Source of the DNA: Sinorhizobium fredii USDA 205 | Lineage (GTDB): Bacteria > Pseudomonadota > Alphaproteobacteria > Rhizobiales > Rhizobiaceae | NCBI RefSeq assembly: GCF_001461695.1 | Contig: NZ_AUTC01000157.1 | Location: 1-64,000, forward strand | Reading direction: 5' to 3' | Length of the DNA stretch: 64,000 bases | Part shown: one piece after another, positions 35,485 to 44,825 of the stretch | Layout: each line of letters begins with the position of its first letter | How positions within the stretch are numbered: position 1 is the first letter of the stretch | Position numbers and translations under genes: made by a program | Notes under the pieces: generated by a model | The model's database searches: none | Told to the model about the DNA's origin: nothing | What the model saw: the letters and a program-made list of their open reading frames with translations, nothing else

Positions 35485-36230
35485 GTCAGCCCTACCCCCA
35501 GTTCAAGAAGCCTGTCCCGGCAACGGCCCAACTCGCTGAGCTTGTGCGCATCGGAACCGATCGAAACGAATGGATTGATCTCGTCGCACAAGGCCAAGAA
35601 TCCAGGCATATCGTCCAGGTATGAGGAGTTGATCTCGATGGCGATCCCCCGCTCGAGCGTCGCCTTCATCAGCGCGCGAAAGTAATCTTCCGGAAACCGG
35701 CCGTATCGCCTCAAGCTCATCCCACCCGGATGTCCGAGCACGTCGATCGGCGCGTTCGCAATCATGCCCATCGACAGCCGGAATTCGATTTCGGCCGTCT
35801 CCTCGAATGACAATTGCTTGAAATCGAGATAGCCGCCCTGCCCGTCCGGCAAACGGTGGACGACGCCAAGGACGATATCGCAGGCGTCGAGCACGGATTG
35901 CGACACATCCAACCGTCCATCGTCGTCCATTGCTTTCGTCTCGCAACCGACATAGACGCGCATATCGCCGACGGCATCCACAGCCGAATAGATCTCGGCC
36001 TTGAAATCGGGAAACCAGGACGTGTCTTCCCGGACATGCTCCGTGAAGGCGAGCTCGGCGAGGCCGCGTTTTTTGGCGGTTTGCAGCACCTCGAGCACCG
36101 TGGCCTCACCATCGGTCCAGTTGGTATGGACCTGGAGTTCGACATTCAGTTGCTCGCGACTGAGACCCCGAAAACGGGAGAACACAGGCTTGCCGCTATC
36201 CGTCTTTCGTTGCGGTTCCATGCTTTTCAT
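35481..36230 (-). CDS. PHP-domain phosphoesterase
   Basis: This is a 249-residue protein with a PHP metal-dependent phosphoesterase domain. Motifs are LNVELQVHTNWTDGE near residue 30, a Glu in FTEHVREDTSW, VLGHPGGMSL, EINSSYLDDMPG and SIGSDAHKLSE. The first His of the usual HxH is Gln here (LQVH), a change also seen in PolX-type PHP domains. It might remove a phosphate from a sugar or an activated intermediate. ATG 36230 is chosen for AAGGGCG 5 nt upstream; a second Met three codons later is weaker. It is between asnB (32 bp gap) and the ATP-grasp gene (4-bp overlap). Confidence 0.87.
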   Translation of the reverse strand: MKSMEPQRKTDSGKPVFSRFRGLSREQLNVELQVHTNWTDGEATVLEVLQTAKKRGLAELAFTEHVREDTSWFPDFKAEIYSAVDAVGDMRVYVGCETKAMDDDGRLDVSQSVLDACDIVLGVVHRLPDGQGGYLDFKQLSFEETAEIEFRLSMGMIANAPIDVLGHPGGMSLRRYGRFPEDYFRALMKATLERGIAIEINSSYLDDMPGFLALCDEINPFVSIGSDAHKLSELGRCRDRLLELGVGLT

Positions 36231-36262
36231 TGCGCCCTTTGATACGTTTCCTTCTGTTTCCG

Positions 36263-38224
36263 TCAGTCGGAGCGCACCCAGCGGTCGTGCCACAGGTTGA
36301 ACATCAGCACCGCCCACAATTGCGGACCCCAGTCGACGCGGCCGGCAAGATGTGCCTTCCAGCGACTGACGATCGGCTCGGCGCGGAAGATTCCATCACG
36401 CTGCAGGCGAGACGGCGACAGCATCTCTTCCGCCCAGGCGCGCAGCGGTCCGCGCAACCAAGCGTTGACGGGGACGCCGAATCCGCGCTTTGAAAGATTT
36501 ATGAATTGTTCCGGCAGCCTTCGGGACAAGAGCTTGCGCAGCGCGGGCTTGCCGGGGGCTTCGGCAAAACACAACTCCCTTGGCGCACGCCAGGCCAGTT
36601 CGACGAAGCGGTAATCGAGCAACGGAGCGCGCATTTCCAGGCCCACCGCCATCGAAGCTCGGTCCATCTTCACGAGGATGTCGTCGGGCAGATAGTCGAC
36701 CATGTCGCGGTACATCATTCTGTCGACTGCGCCCAGGCAAGCCGGTATCCGCTTCGAGGTCATTGCGGTCGGAGGCTCTGCGCCGCCGAACACGACGTCG
36801 GCCGGGTGTGACCAGAGCGTGCGAAAGTCCAGGTAGCGGGCGTCCGGGTCCTCGATCTCCAGGAGCTCGGCAAGTCTTCTTAGCCGTTTGCCGGTCACTT
36901 CGTCCTGAAGCGAAGACGGACGCGCATGGCGAGCCGCCGCGGCGGCAAATTCCAGCGCCCAGTGAGGCGCGTGCCTTGCGGCCCTAAGGGCAACGACAGG
37001 CGTTTTCCTCGCCAGCCGGTCGAAGGCGAGCATTTGCCGATAGCGTTTGTAGCCGCCGAAGAACTCGTCGCCGCCATCACCCGAGAGCGCCACCGTTACG
37101 GTTCTTCGCGCCAGCTTCGATACAAGCAGCGTCGGAATCTGTGAAGGATCGGCGAAGGGCTCGTCATACACATCCGGCAACTCGGTTACGATGCGCAGTG
37201 CGGTGTCGGGTTCTGCCGTGATCTCCGTATGATCGGTGCCGAGCTGCCTGGCGATGCCTGATGCCAGGTCCGCCTCGTTATACTGCTCCTCTAGGAAGCG
37301 CACGGTATAGGTTTTCACACGCGAGGTCGAAACTTCCTGCATAACGGCCGACACCAAGGAAGAGTCGACGCCGCTGGAAAGGAGGGCTCCCACCGGAACG
37401 TCGGAGACAAGGCGCTCGCTCACCGCCCGTTTCAATTCGGCGTCGAGCGCGTCCAAGGCTTCGTCCGGGCATTCGATCCGCTGCGCATAGCCTCGTTCCG
37501 CCGCCTCGAAAGCATCCCAATAGCTCTTGGCCCCGCTCAGGGCGGCCGACGCCGACACCGGCGGCGTATCGACCGAGAGACTCAGCCAAGAGCCATGCGG
37601 AAGCTTGAAGATGTCTCGGTAGATCGAATAAGGCGTCGGCACGTAGCCGTATCGAAGAAAAAGCGTGGCCGCCTGGGGGTCTACTTCAACGGAGCGAAAG
37701 GATGGATGCGCCCTGATGCTTTTCAGTTCGGAGCCGAAGGCAACGCCGCTCTTGGATACGCCGATATACAGCGGCTTCTTTCCTATTCGGTCGCGAGCGA
37801 AGATGATATGTCGCGTGGCACTGTCGTAAAGCGCAAAGGCGAACATGCCGTTGGAGCGCTGCAATGCACTTTCCAGGCCGTAGGTCTCTATCGCCTCCAG
37901 GAGTACTTCGGTATCGGAGTGACCGCGGAAGCGAGCGCCCTGCTCCTCCAATGCGGCCCTCAGGCCAAGGAATCCGTAGATCTCGCCGTTGAAGACGATC
38001 GAGTAGCGGCCACTGCTCGAATGCATAGGCTGGGCACCCGTGGGGGAGAGGTCAATGATGGACAGGCGGCGGTGTCCGAGCCCTACACGGCGCTCGTGAT
38101 CGAGCCAGGTACCCGACGCATCGGGCCCGCGGTGAGCGAGGGCGTCCGTCATGCGCGTCAGTATCTGCGCCACCTCCTCCCGACCGCGATGCGCATAATC
38201 TATCAGGCCGGCAATTCCACACAT
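36263..38224 (-). CDS. asnB: Asparagine synthase-type glutamine amidotransferase
   Basis: This is a 653-residue protein. The N-terminal Ntn glutaminase domain has the nucleophile Cys2 (MCGIAGLIDYAHRG) and the usual FNGEIYG. The C-terminal synthetase domain has the PP-loop LLSSGVDSSLVSAVM near residue 280 and LSGDGGDEFFGGYKRY. AsnB makes asparagine from aspartate, Gln and ATP, but paralogues in polysaccharide loci amidate sugar acids or peptides. ATG 38224 follows AAGAGGA. It starts 42 bp after cysQ and precedes PHP and ATP-grasp genes. The context favours a specialised amidotransferase in polysaccharide or metabolite synthesis rather than housekeeping Asn supply. Confidence 0.92.
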   Translation of the reverse strand: MCGIAGLIDYAHRGREEVAQILTRMTDALAHRGPDASGTWLDHERRVGLGHRRLSIIDLSPTGAQPMHSSSGRYSIVFNGEIYGFLGLRAALEEQGARFRGHSDTEVLLEAIETYGLESALQRSNGMFAFALYDSATRHIIFARDRIGKKPLYIGVSKSGVAFGSELKSIRAHPSFRSVEVDPQAATLFLRYGYVPTPYSIYRDIFKLPHGSWLSLSVDTPPVSASAALSGAKSYWDAFEAAERGYAQRIECPDEALDALDAELKRAVSERLVSDVPVGALLSSGVDSSLVSAVMQEVSTSRVKTYTVRFLEEQYNEADLASGIARQLGTDHTEITAEPDTALRIVTELPDVYDEPFADPSQIPTLLVSKLARRTVTVALSGDGGDEFFGGYKRYRQMLAFDRLARKTPVVALRAARHAPHWALEFAAAAARHARPSSLQDEVTGKRLRRLAELLEIEDPDARYLDFRTLWSHPADVVFGGAEPPTAMTSKRIPACLGAVDRMMYRDMVDYLPDDILVKMDRASMAVGLEMRAPLLDYRFVELAWRAPRELCFAEAPGKPALRKLLSRRLPEQFINLSKRGFGVPVNAWLRGPLRAWAEEMLSPSRLQRDGIFRAEPIVSRWKAHLAGRVDWGPQLWAVLMFNLWHDRWVRSD

Positions 38225-38266
38225 GAGATATTCCTCTTGGCGATTTGCAGCGAACCCCTGGCGGGA

Positions 38267-39073
38267 CTAAAGAGCCGCCAACACCGGAGACATGTCGGCC
38301 CAAGCGACGAAATGCGGATTTGCGAAGTCGCTGTCGTCGGGCTGCTTCATCTTGCCGTAGAGGAGGCGCGAGCCGTCCAGCCGGACGACCGATCCGCCGG
38401 CGGCATTGAGCACCGCATCGCCCGCCGCCGTATCCCATTCCATCGTGCGGCCGAAGCGGGGATAGACATCCGCCTTGCCTTCGGCGAGCAGGCAGAACTT
38501 GAGCGACGAGCCGACGGAAGTGTAGTCCGTGACGCCGTGCCCGGCAAGGAACGCCTCGGTCTCGGAACTGTTGTGCGAACGGCTGGCGACGGCGGTCAGC
38601 GCCGGACCGCGGGGGCGCACCTGGATCGCCTGCCGATGTCCAACCACGGCGCCGGCGCCGAAGACGAGTTTCTCGGCCCGGCCTTTGTCGGCGACATAGG
38701 CGCAGCGCTGCGCCGGGGCATAGACGATGCCGGCTACGGGAAGGTTGCCCTCGATAAGGGCAATATTGACGGTGAAGTCGTCGCGCCGGTTGATGAATTC
38801 CTTCGTCCCGTCGAGCGGATCGACCAGGAAGAACGTGCCACAACTGATATCGGGGACGCAGCCTGAGGCGACGGCCTCCTCGGCAACGACCGGGATATGC
38901 GGAAAGGCTGCCGCCAGCCTGTCGAGGATGATCGCTTCGGCCCGCTGATCCGCCTCGGTCACCGGCGAACGATCATCCTTGTAGCAGATGGTCGGGCCTG
39001 CCTCGTAGACGGCGAGGATCGAGGCGCCGGCCTCGAGCACGATGCGCTCGAAGAGTTCGCAAAGGGGCGTCAT
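38267..39073 (-). CDS. cysQ: 3'(2'),5'-bisphosphate nucleotidase CysQ
   Basis: This is a 268-residue member of the Li-sensitive inositol-monophosphatase-like family. It has [10 protein letters not shown], the Mg-binding [10 protein letters not shown] near residue 85 and [16 protein letters not shown] in the C-terminal half. CysQ removes the 3'-phosphate from PAP left after sulfotransfer (or from PAPS), which relieves product inhibition. ATG 39073 overlaps the cysNC stop by four bases (ATGA), so it is co-translated with PAPS synthesis genes. The genetic link argues for PAPS use by sulfotransferases rather than only cysteine synthesis. Confidence 0.94.
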   Translation of the reverse strand: MTPLCELFERIVLEAGASILAVYEAGPTICYKDDRSPVTEADQRAEAIILDRLAAAFPHIPVVAEEAVASGCVPDISCGTFFLVDPLDGTKEFINRRDDFTVNIALIEGNLPVAGIVYAPAQRCAYVADKGRAEKLVFGAGAVVGHRQAIQVRPRGPALTAVASRSHNSSETEAFLAGHGVTDYTSVGSSLKFCLLAEGKADVYPRFGRTMEWDTAAGDAVLNAAGGSVVRLDGSRLLYGKMKQPDDSDFANPHFVAWADMSPVLAAL

Positions 39074-40971
39074 CTATCCCCCCTTTGTCCATCGAGGAAT
39101 GCCTCGATTTTCAACGCAAGGGTAGTCGGGTCCTCTTCGACCGTCTTCAGATGCAGTTCGGGGTTCTCCGGCGCCTCGTAGGGCGAGGAGACGCCGGTAA
39201 AATTGGCGATCTTGCCGGCGAGTGCCTTTTCGTAAAGCCCCTTCGGATCGCGCCGCGCGCATTCCTCGAGCGGTGTGTCGACGAAGATTTCTATGAACTC
39301 GCATTCCTCCATCAATTCGCGCGCCATCTGGCGCTCGCCGCGGAACGGCGAGATGAAGGAGACAAGCACGATCAGCCCGGCATCGGCCATCAGCTTGGCG
39401 ACCTCGGCGACGCGGCGGATATTCTCGACGCGATCGGCTTCGGTGAAGCCAAGGTCCCGGTTGAGCCCGTGGCGCACATTGTCGCCGTCGAGCATGTAGG
39501 TGTGCTTGCCGCGGGCATGCAGGAGCCGGTCGAGCGCGTTGGCGATCGTCGACTTTCCCGAGCCGGAAAGTCCGGTGAACCACAGCACGGCCGGGCGTTG
39601 GCTCTTCATTGCGGAACGCGCCGCCTTGTTCACATCGGTCGCCTGCCAATGCACGTTGTCGGCGCGCCTGAGAGGGAAATCGATCATGCCGGCGCCGACC
39701 GTCGCGTTGGTGGCCCGGTCGACGAAGACGAAATTGCCGGTCGCCCTGTTATCCTTGTAGGCGTCGAAGACGATCGGCGCCTGCGTCGAGATGTTGCAGA
39801 CGCCCACCTCGTTCATCTGCAAGGACTTCGCCGCCTCGCGGGCAAAGCTGTTGATATTCACCTGATGCTTGAGCGCGGTAACCGTCGCGCTGACGCTGTC
39901 CGTCTCCGTCCTGAGGATGTAGCCGCGCCCGGGCAGCATGGGACTGGCGTCGAACCAGATGACATGCGCCTGGAACTGATCCGCCACGAAGGGCCTCGCG
40001 GCGGGTGCCACCAGCATGTTACCGCGCGAAGCGTCGACCTCGTCGGCAAGGACGAGTGTCACAGCCTCGCCCTCGGCGGCCGTGGGCAGATTGCCGTCGA
40101 ACGTGACGATCGCCTCGACCGACGAATGCTGCCCGGATTTTGCGACGACGACCGGATCGCCGACGGAAATCCGGCCAGAAGCGATCTGCCCGGCATACCC
40201 GCGGAAATCCGCATGTGGGCGCATGACCAGTTGCACCGGAAGGCGGAAGGGCCGCTCCGCCGCGGGCGGGTCGAGCTGCACCGTCTCCAGGTACTCGAGG
40301 AGCGCCGGCCCCTTGTACCAGGGCGTGTTCTGCGATGCCGAAATGACGTTGTCGCCGAACCGCGCGGAGATGGGGATCGACTGGATGCTGACAAAGCCGA
40401 GCTTCTTCGCGAAAGCCCGGTAGTCGCGGGCGATCTCGTCGAAGACCGATTGACGGAATTCGACGAGGTCGAACTTGTTGACCGCCAGGACGAGGTGACG
40501 GATGCCGAGCAACGAGGCGATATAGGAATGGCGCCGGGTCTGCGGGAGAATGCCCTGGCGGCTGTCGATAAGGATGACGGCTAGGTCGGCTGTCGAAGCG
40601 CCGGTCACCATGTTGCGCGTATATTCCTCGTGGCCGGGCGTGTCGGCGACGATGAATTTGCGCTTCGATGTGGCGAAATAGCGGTAGGCGACGTCGATGG
40701 TAATGCCCTGCTCGCGCTCCGCCTCGAGGCCGTCAAGCAGCAAAGCGAGGTCGATTTCCTCGCCATTGGCGGTGCCCGGAGAGCCGACGCGCCCGAGATT
40801 CGTCAGTTGGTCCTCGAAGATCAGCTTGGCGTCGAAGAGCAAGCGCCCGATCAGCGTCGACTTGCCGTCGTCGACAGAGCCGCAGGTGATGAATCGGAGT
40901 ACGGTCTTGCTGTCGTGTTCGGCCAGGTGCGCGCCCAAGTCGTGCGGCGGCACGGATTGAAGATACGACAT
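39070..40971 (-). CDS. cysNC: Bifunctional sulfate adenylyltransferase subunit 1/APS kinase (CysN/CysC, NodQ-like)
   Basis: This is a 633-residue fusion. Residues 1-430 are CysN, an EF-Tu-like GTPase: G1 [10 protein letters not shown] at 31-40, [11 protein letters not shown], and NKFDLVEF. The C-terminal 180 residues, from about 450, are the APS kinase CysC with the P-loop [13 protein letters not shown] near 465 and [16 protein letters not shown]. With CysD it turns sulfate plus ATP into APS, then into PAPS. ATG 40971 overlaps the cysD stop (TGATG). The fused form is the same architecture as rhizobial NodQ, but no nod genes are near, so a cell-surface sulfation or housekeeping role is more likely. 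Confidence 0.95.
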   Translation of the reverse strand: MSYLQSVPPHDLGAHLAEHDSKTVLRFITCGSVDDGKSTLIGRLLFDAKLIFEDQLTNLGRVGSPGTANGEEIDLALLLDGLEAEREQGITIDVAYRYFATSKRKFIVADTPGHEEYTRNMVTGASTADLAVILIDSRQGILPQTRRHSYIASLLGIRHLVLAVNKFDLVEFRQSVFDEIARDYRAFAKKLGFVSIQSIPISARFGDNVISASQNTPWYKGPALLEYLETVQLDPPAAERPFRLPVQLVMRPHADFRGYAGQIASGRISVGDPVVVAKSGQHSSVEAIVTFDGNLPTAAEGEAVTLVLADEVDASRGNMLVAPAARPFVADQFQAHVIWFDASPMLPGRGYILRTETDSVSATVTALKHQVNINSFAREAAKSLQMNEVGVCNISTQAPIVFDAYKDNRATGNFVFVDRATNATVGAGMIDFPLRRADNVHWQATDVNKAARSAMKSQRPAVLWFTGLSGSGKSTIANALDRLLHARGKHTYMLDGDNVRHGLNRDLGFTEADRVENIRRVAEVAKLMADAGLIVLVSFISPFRGERQMARELMEECEFIEIFVDTPLEECARRDPKGLYEKALAGKIANFTGVSSPYEAPENPELHLKTVEEDPTTLALKIEAFLDGQRGDR

Positions 40972-41870
40972 CAGAAGTACCCCTCGCGCTTCTTTTTCTC
41001 CATCGCACCGGCCTCGTCTGTGTCGATCAGCCGACTCTGCCGTTCGGAGGTGCGCACCGTAAGCATTTCCCGCAATATGTCCGGAACCGTGGCAGCCTCG
41101 GAGTCGATCGCGCCGGTCAGTGGATAACAACCGAGCGTACGGAAACGAACCATTCGGTCCATCACCTCTTCGCCCGGCTCGAGGGGCATGCGGTCGTCGT
41201 CAATCATGATCAGCATGCCGTCGCGGCTCACCACCGGTCGGCGCGCCGCAAAATAAAGCGGCACGATCGCGATGTTTTCCTGCAGGATGTATTGCCAGAT
41301 ATCGAATTCGGTCCAGTTGGAGAGAGGAAACACCCGCATCGTCTCGCCGGCGCCGACGCGCGTATTGTAGGTCTTCCACATCTCGGGGCGCTGGCGCTGC
41401 GGGTCCCATCCATGCTGGGCGTTGCGGATCGAGAACACCCGCTCCTTGGCCCGCGACTTCTCCTCGTCCCGCCGCGCGCCGGCTAGCGCCGCGTCGAACC
41501 GGTATTTCTCCAGGGCCTGCCTGAGCGCCATGGTCTTCATGACGTGGGTGTGCAGGTTGGAGCCGTGCGTAAAGGGACCGACGCCCTGGTCGACGCCGTC
41601 CTGGTTGATATGAACGAGAAGATTGAAGCCCAGCTCCTGCGTCATCCGATCGCGAAACGTGATCATCTCCCGGAACTTCCACGTCGTGTCCACATGCAGG
41701 AAAGGAAATGGCGGCTTTGCCGGGTAGAACGCCTTCAGCGCCAGATGCAGGAGTACGGACGAGTCCTTGCCGATCGAGTAAAGGACAACCGGGTTCGAAA
41801 ATGTCGCGACTACTTCTCGAAGGACGTGAATGGCTTCAGCTTCAAGTCGCCGAAGGTTGGCAAGAGACAT
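40971..41870 (-). CDS. cysD: Sulfate adenylyltransferase subunit 2 (CysD/NodP-like)
   Basis: This is a 299-residue PP-loop ATP-pyrophosphatase of normal CysD length. It has the PP-loop [18 protein letters not shown] near residue 32, the [11 protein letters not shown] region and the C-terminal EGYF end. CysD makes APS from ATP and sulfate, driven by the CysN GTPase. ATG 41870 starts with the conserved [16 protein letters not shown]. It is the first gene of a seven-gene same-strand run that ends at the epimerase. The 180 bp upstream contain no riboswitch that I can recognise. Confidence 0.95.
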   Translation of the reverse strand: MSLANLRRLEAEAIHVLREVVATFSNPVVLYSIGKDSSVLLHLALKAFYPAKPPFPFLHVDTTWKFREMITFRDRMTQELGFNLLVHINQDGVDQGVGPFTHGSNLHTHVMKTMALRQALEKYRFDAALAGARRDEEKSRAKERVFSIRNAQHGWDPQRQRPEMWKTYNTRVGAGETMRVFPLSNWTEFDIWQYILQENIAIVPLYFAARRPVVSRDGMLIMIDDDRMPLEPGEEVMDRMVRFRTLGCYPLTGAIDSEAATVPDILREMLTVRTSERQSRLIDTDEAGAMEKKKREGYF

Positions 41871-42052
41871 GCCGCAACCCCTCTGACTTTCTTAAAAGAC
41901 TTTTCTCTATGCATTTATCGAATGCGCCACCCATGAAGAATTGGGTGCATGCCGGCAATCGCATGGCGGCTGAAACAGCTTCGCCGAAAGGCGACATTTA
42001 AGCCCCATATCACTAATATTTCAAGTAACAACCCGATCGCGGCATCCCCCGG

Positions 42053-43282
42053 TCAGCCGGAACCGACCGATCTCGTCTTCAGAATGGCGGAGAAACTGGG
42101 GTCGAAGGTCCGGCTGATCGGCTCTGCGGCCGCGCCGATCGCGACCGCCCAGGGGTCGGTGAAGCCGAGTTGCAGACGCGGCGCGCTTCGCGTCCGCCGT
42201 TCGGCGATCGACGGCAGCAAGGGATGGATGGCGTCGATGAGCAGGCGGGCGAGCCCGGGCGGCATGCCGCCGCACAGCACGATCGTCTGCGGATCGAAGA
42301 TCGTCTCGAGGATCTGGACGGCGCGCCGCAGTTCATAGGCGGCCTCGGTGATCCAGGCGGCAATTCTGGCGTCCGATGCGGCGGCGAAATCGTCCAGGTG
42401 GCGATAAAGCTCGGGATCGGCCGGGTCGCGATCCAGGATCTTGCACAGCGAGGCGATCGACGCCCGGTGCTCAAGCGGCGCCCGCTGATCTTCGGTTCCG
42501 TTTTCCGGCCGGCTGAGGATCATACCGATCTCGCCGGCATTGCCGTTGGCGCCGCGATAAAGCTCGCCGTCGAGGATCAGCCCGGCGCCTATGCCGTAGC
42601 CGACATAGATGCATATCGCCTGGTCCAGCCCATGGGCGGCGCCGACCAGCTTTTCCGCCGTCGCCGCGGCGGCCGAGTCATTCTGCAGGCGGACATCGAG
42701 TCCCGTTCCGATCGCCAAGGTCTCCGACAGCGGGAAGCGCTGCCAGAGGGCCATCATCCAGGGGTCGGCCGGATCGGTATCGATGCCGAAGGGGCCGGGC
42801 ATGGCGACACCGAGCCCGACGAGGCGGTCTTTCGACTGCGGCGCCACTTCGGCCAGCTCCCGTCGCGTCTTGTCGATCAGCCAGAGGATGGTCTCGGTCC
42901 CCCTTTCCGGCCCTCCGGCGGGCAGGTTTGCCTCTCCCCGGGCAAGCACCGCACCGACGAGATCGACCGCAATCGTGCGCGTCATATGCCGGTCGATCTG
43001 CAGGCCGATGGCAAAGGCACCTTCCGGCACCAGCCGATAGGGGGTGGAAGGCTGCCCCCGCCCCTTGCGCACGGCGGCGAGCGAGGCGACCAGCCCGTCG
43101 CGCTCGAGGTCCTCGATGATGTTGGAAACGGCCTGCTTGGTGAGCGCCGTCGCACGCGCAAGGTCGGCGCGCGACAATTGCCCGTTCACCCGCAGCGCGT
43201 CGATCATGACGCGCCGATTATGGGCACTCGCGCCCTCCTGATTGGTGCCGCTCTTGGCCCGGATCGGGCGCATCTCGTTCAT
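42053..43282 (-). CDS. ROK-family transcriptional repressor
   Basis: This is a 409-residue NagC/XylR-type ROK protein. A winged HTH lies at about residues 20-80 (GQLSRADLARATALTKQAVS and DLERDGLVAS). The ROK sugar-kinase-like fold has GLGVAMPGPFGIDTDP and VGYGIGAGLILDGELYRGANG. The usual CxCGxxGC zinc loop is not seen (EIGMILSRPENG appears instead). It is divergent from the sugar ABC operon at 43490 and a 21-bp palindrome lies between, so it is the likely local repressor, released by a sugar or sugar phosphate. ATG 43282 is chosen; ATG 43273 is an alternative. Confidence 0.92.
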   Translation of the reverse strand: MNEMRPIRAKSGTNQEGASAHNRRVMIDALRVNGQLSRADLARATALTKQAVSNIIEDLERDGLVASLAAVRKGRGQPSTPYRLVPEGAFAIGLQIDRHMTRTIAVDLVGAVLARGEANLPAGGPERGTETILWLIDKTRRELAEVAPQSKDRLVGLGVAMPGPFGIDTDPADPWMMALWQRFPLSETLAIGTGLDVRLQNDSAAAATAEKLVGAAHGLDQAICIYVGYGIGAGLILDGELYRGANGNAGEIGMILSRPENGTEDQRAPLEHRASIASLCKILDRDPADPELYRHLDDFAAASDARIAAWITEAAYELRRAVQILETIFDPQTIVLCGGMPPGLARLLIDAIHPLLPSIAERRTRSAPRLQLGFTDPWAVAIGAAAEPISRTFDPSFSAILKTRSVGSG

Positions 43283-43325
43283 CCCACAAATCTCGCTTGA
43301 CACATCTAGAATATTGAACAAGAAA

Positions 43326-43346
43326 TAAGTCAAGACAATTGACTTA
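43326..43346. promoter_or_regulatory. Palindromic operator candidate for the ROK repressor
   Basis: TAAGTCAA-N5-TTGACTTA is a perfect 8-bp inverted repeat with a 5-bp spacer. It lies in the 207-bp gap between the divergent ROK gene and the sugar-binding protein gene, 44 bp from the ROK start. The right arm contains a possible -35-like TTGACT. The function is inferred from position. Confidence 0.65.
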
Positions 43347-43489
43347 ATAAGAGGTCGGAAGAACCTCTGGGAACTGACGGCAGCGGCGAGACAGGGCCGC
43401 AAACGCTTCGATCGATTTGTCGACGACCGTCGCGACGAGCGACGGATTTCTCGCATGCAGACTGGAACGATCAGCTATTGGAGGCAGCA

Positions 43490-44728
43490 ATGTTGAAATC
43501 CACTCGCAATGCCTTACTGGGGGCGACACTTCTCGGCCTCACCTTCGCGGGCCAGGCCTACGCGGAAACGACCCTCAACGCCTTGTTCATGGCGCAGGCC
43601 GCCTATAGCGAGGCCGATGTGCGTGCCATGACGGAGGCCTTCACGAAGGCCAACCCGGACGTGAAGGTCAACCTGGAATTCGTCCCCTACGAGGGTCTGC
43701 ACGACAAGACGGTCCTGGCGCAGGGTTCCGGCGGCGGCTATGACGTCGTCCTGTTCGACGTGATCTGGCCGGCGGAATATGCCAGCAACAAGGTCCTCGT
43801 CGATGTCACGGACCGCGTCACGGACGAGATGAACAAGGGCATCCTGCCGGGCGCCTGGACGACGGTCGAATACGACGGCAAGCGCTACGGCATGCCGTGG
43901 ATCCTCGACACCAAATACCTGTTCTACAACAAGGAAATCCTCGAAAAGGCAGGCATCAAGGCGCCGCCGAAGACCTGGGACGAGCTTGCCGAGCAGGCAA
44001 AGGCGATCAAGGACAAGGGGCTGCTCCAGACGCCGATCGCCTGGAGCTGGTCGCAGGCCGAGGCGGCGATCTGCGACTACACGACGCTGGTCAGCGCCTA
44101 TGGCGGCAAGTTCCTCGACGGCGGCAAGCCCGCCTTCATGACGGGCGGCGGTCTCGACGCGCTGAACTACATGGTCACTAGCTACACCTCTGGACTGACG
44201 AATCCGAACTCGAAGGAATTCCTCGAGGAGGATGTGCGCAAGGTCTTCCAGAACGGCGAGGCCGCTTTCGCCCTCAACTGGACCTACATGTACAACCTCG
44301 CCAATGATCCAAAGGAGAGCAAGGTGGCCGGCAAGGTCGGCGTCGTGCCGGCTCCGGGCGTCACCGGCAAGAGCGAGGTTTCTGCCGTCAACGGCTCGAT
44401 GGGGCTCGGCATCACCGCAACCAGCAAGCATCCCGAAGAGGCGTGGAAATATATCGTCCACATGACCTCGCAGGAGACGCAGAACGCCTATGCCAAGCTC
44501 AGCCTGCCGATCTGGGCTTCGTCCTATGAAGACGCGAGCGTCACCAAGGGTCAGGAAGAGCTGATCGCTGCGGCGAAGCTTGGCCTTGCCGCCATGTATC
44601 CGCGGCCGACCACGCCGAAATATCAGGAGCTTTCGACCGCCTTGCAGCAGGCGATCCAGGAAGCCCTTCTCGGCCAGGCTTCGCCGGAGGACGCGCTGAA
44701 GACCGCCGCCGAAAACAGCGGCCTCTAA
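43490..44728 (+). CDS. Sugar ABC transporter substrate-binding protein (family 1)
   Basis: This is a 412-residue periplasmic binding protein with a clear signal peptide (ALLGATLLGLTFAGQAYA, cleavage before ETTLNAL). The fold is that of MalE/UgpB-type family 1 proteins for sugars: VNLEFVPYEGLHDK, YDVVLFDVIWPAEYA and MPWILDTKYLFYN. It opens the operon SBP-permease-permease-SIS-PfkB-ATPase. ATG 43490 follows GGAGGCAGC. A hairpin after the gene may lower downstream expression relative to the SBP. The PfkB kinase and SIS isomerase/deaminase genes suggest an amino sugar or Amadori-type compound as substrate; this is inference. Confidence 0.92.
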   Translation: MLKSTRNALLGATLLGLTFAGQAYAETTLNALFMAQAAYSEADVRAMTEAFTKANPDVKVNLEFVPYEGLHDKTVLAQGSGGGYDVVLFDVIWPAEYASNKVLVDVTDRVTDEMNKGILPGAWTTVEYDGKRYGMPWILDTKYLFYNKEILEKAGIKAPPKTWDELAEQAKAIKDKGLLQTPIAWSWSQAEAAICDYTTLVSAYGGKFLDGGKPAFMTGGGLDALNYMVTSYTSGLTNPNSKEFLEEDVRKVFQNGEAAFALNWTYMYNLANDPKESKVAGKVGVVPAPGVTGKSEVSAVNGSMGLGITATSKHPEEAWKYIVHMTSQETQNAYAKLSLPIWASSYEDASVTKGQEELIAAAKLGLAAMYPRPTTPKYQELSTALQQAIQEALLGQASPEDALKTAAENSGL

Positions 44729-44744
44729 CCGCAGAAGCGTACCG

Positions 44745-44778
44745 GGTCCCGCACGCACCTCGTGCGGGACCTTTCCTT
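44745..44778 (+). terminator. Attenuator-type hairpin between SBP and permease genes
   Basis: A perfect 11-bp inverted repeat, GGTCCCGCACG and CGTGCGGGACC, has a 5-base loop and is followed by TTTCCTT. It lies 16 bp after the SBP stop inside an otherwise continuous operon. Such hairpins usually cause partial termination or protect the upstream mRNA, giving more binding protein than permease. Confidence 0.75.
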
Positions 44779-44825
44779 GTGCGATCTCGTCGCGATCTCG
44801 ATCACAGCCAAGCGAAGGTTCACCG

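Noticed and set aside
39085-40584. 499-codon + strand frame opposite cysNC
   Set aside because: It lies wholly inside a certain gene and has no recognisable domain.
38267-41870. Nodulation genes nodPQ
   Set aside because: The proteins have NodP/NodQ architecture, but no nod genes or nod box are near and cysQ is linked, so cysD/cysNC is the safer name.
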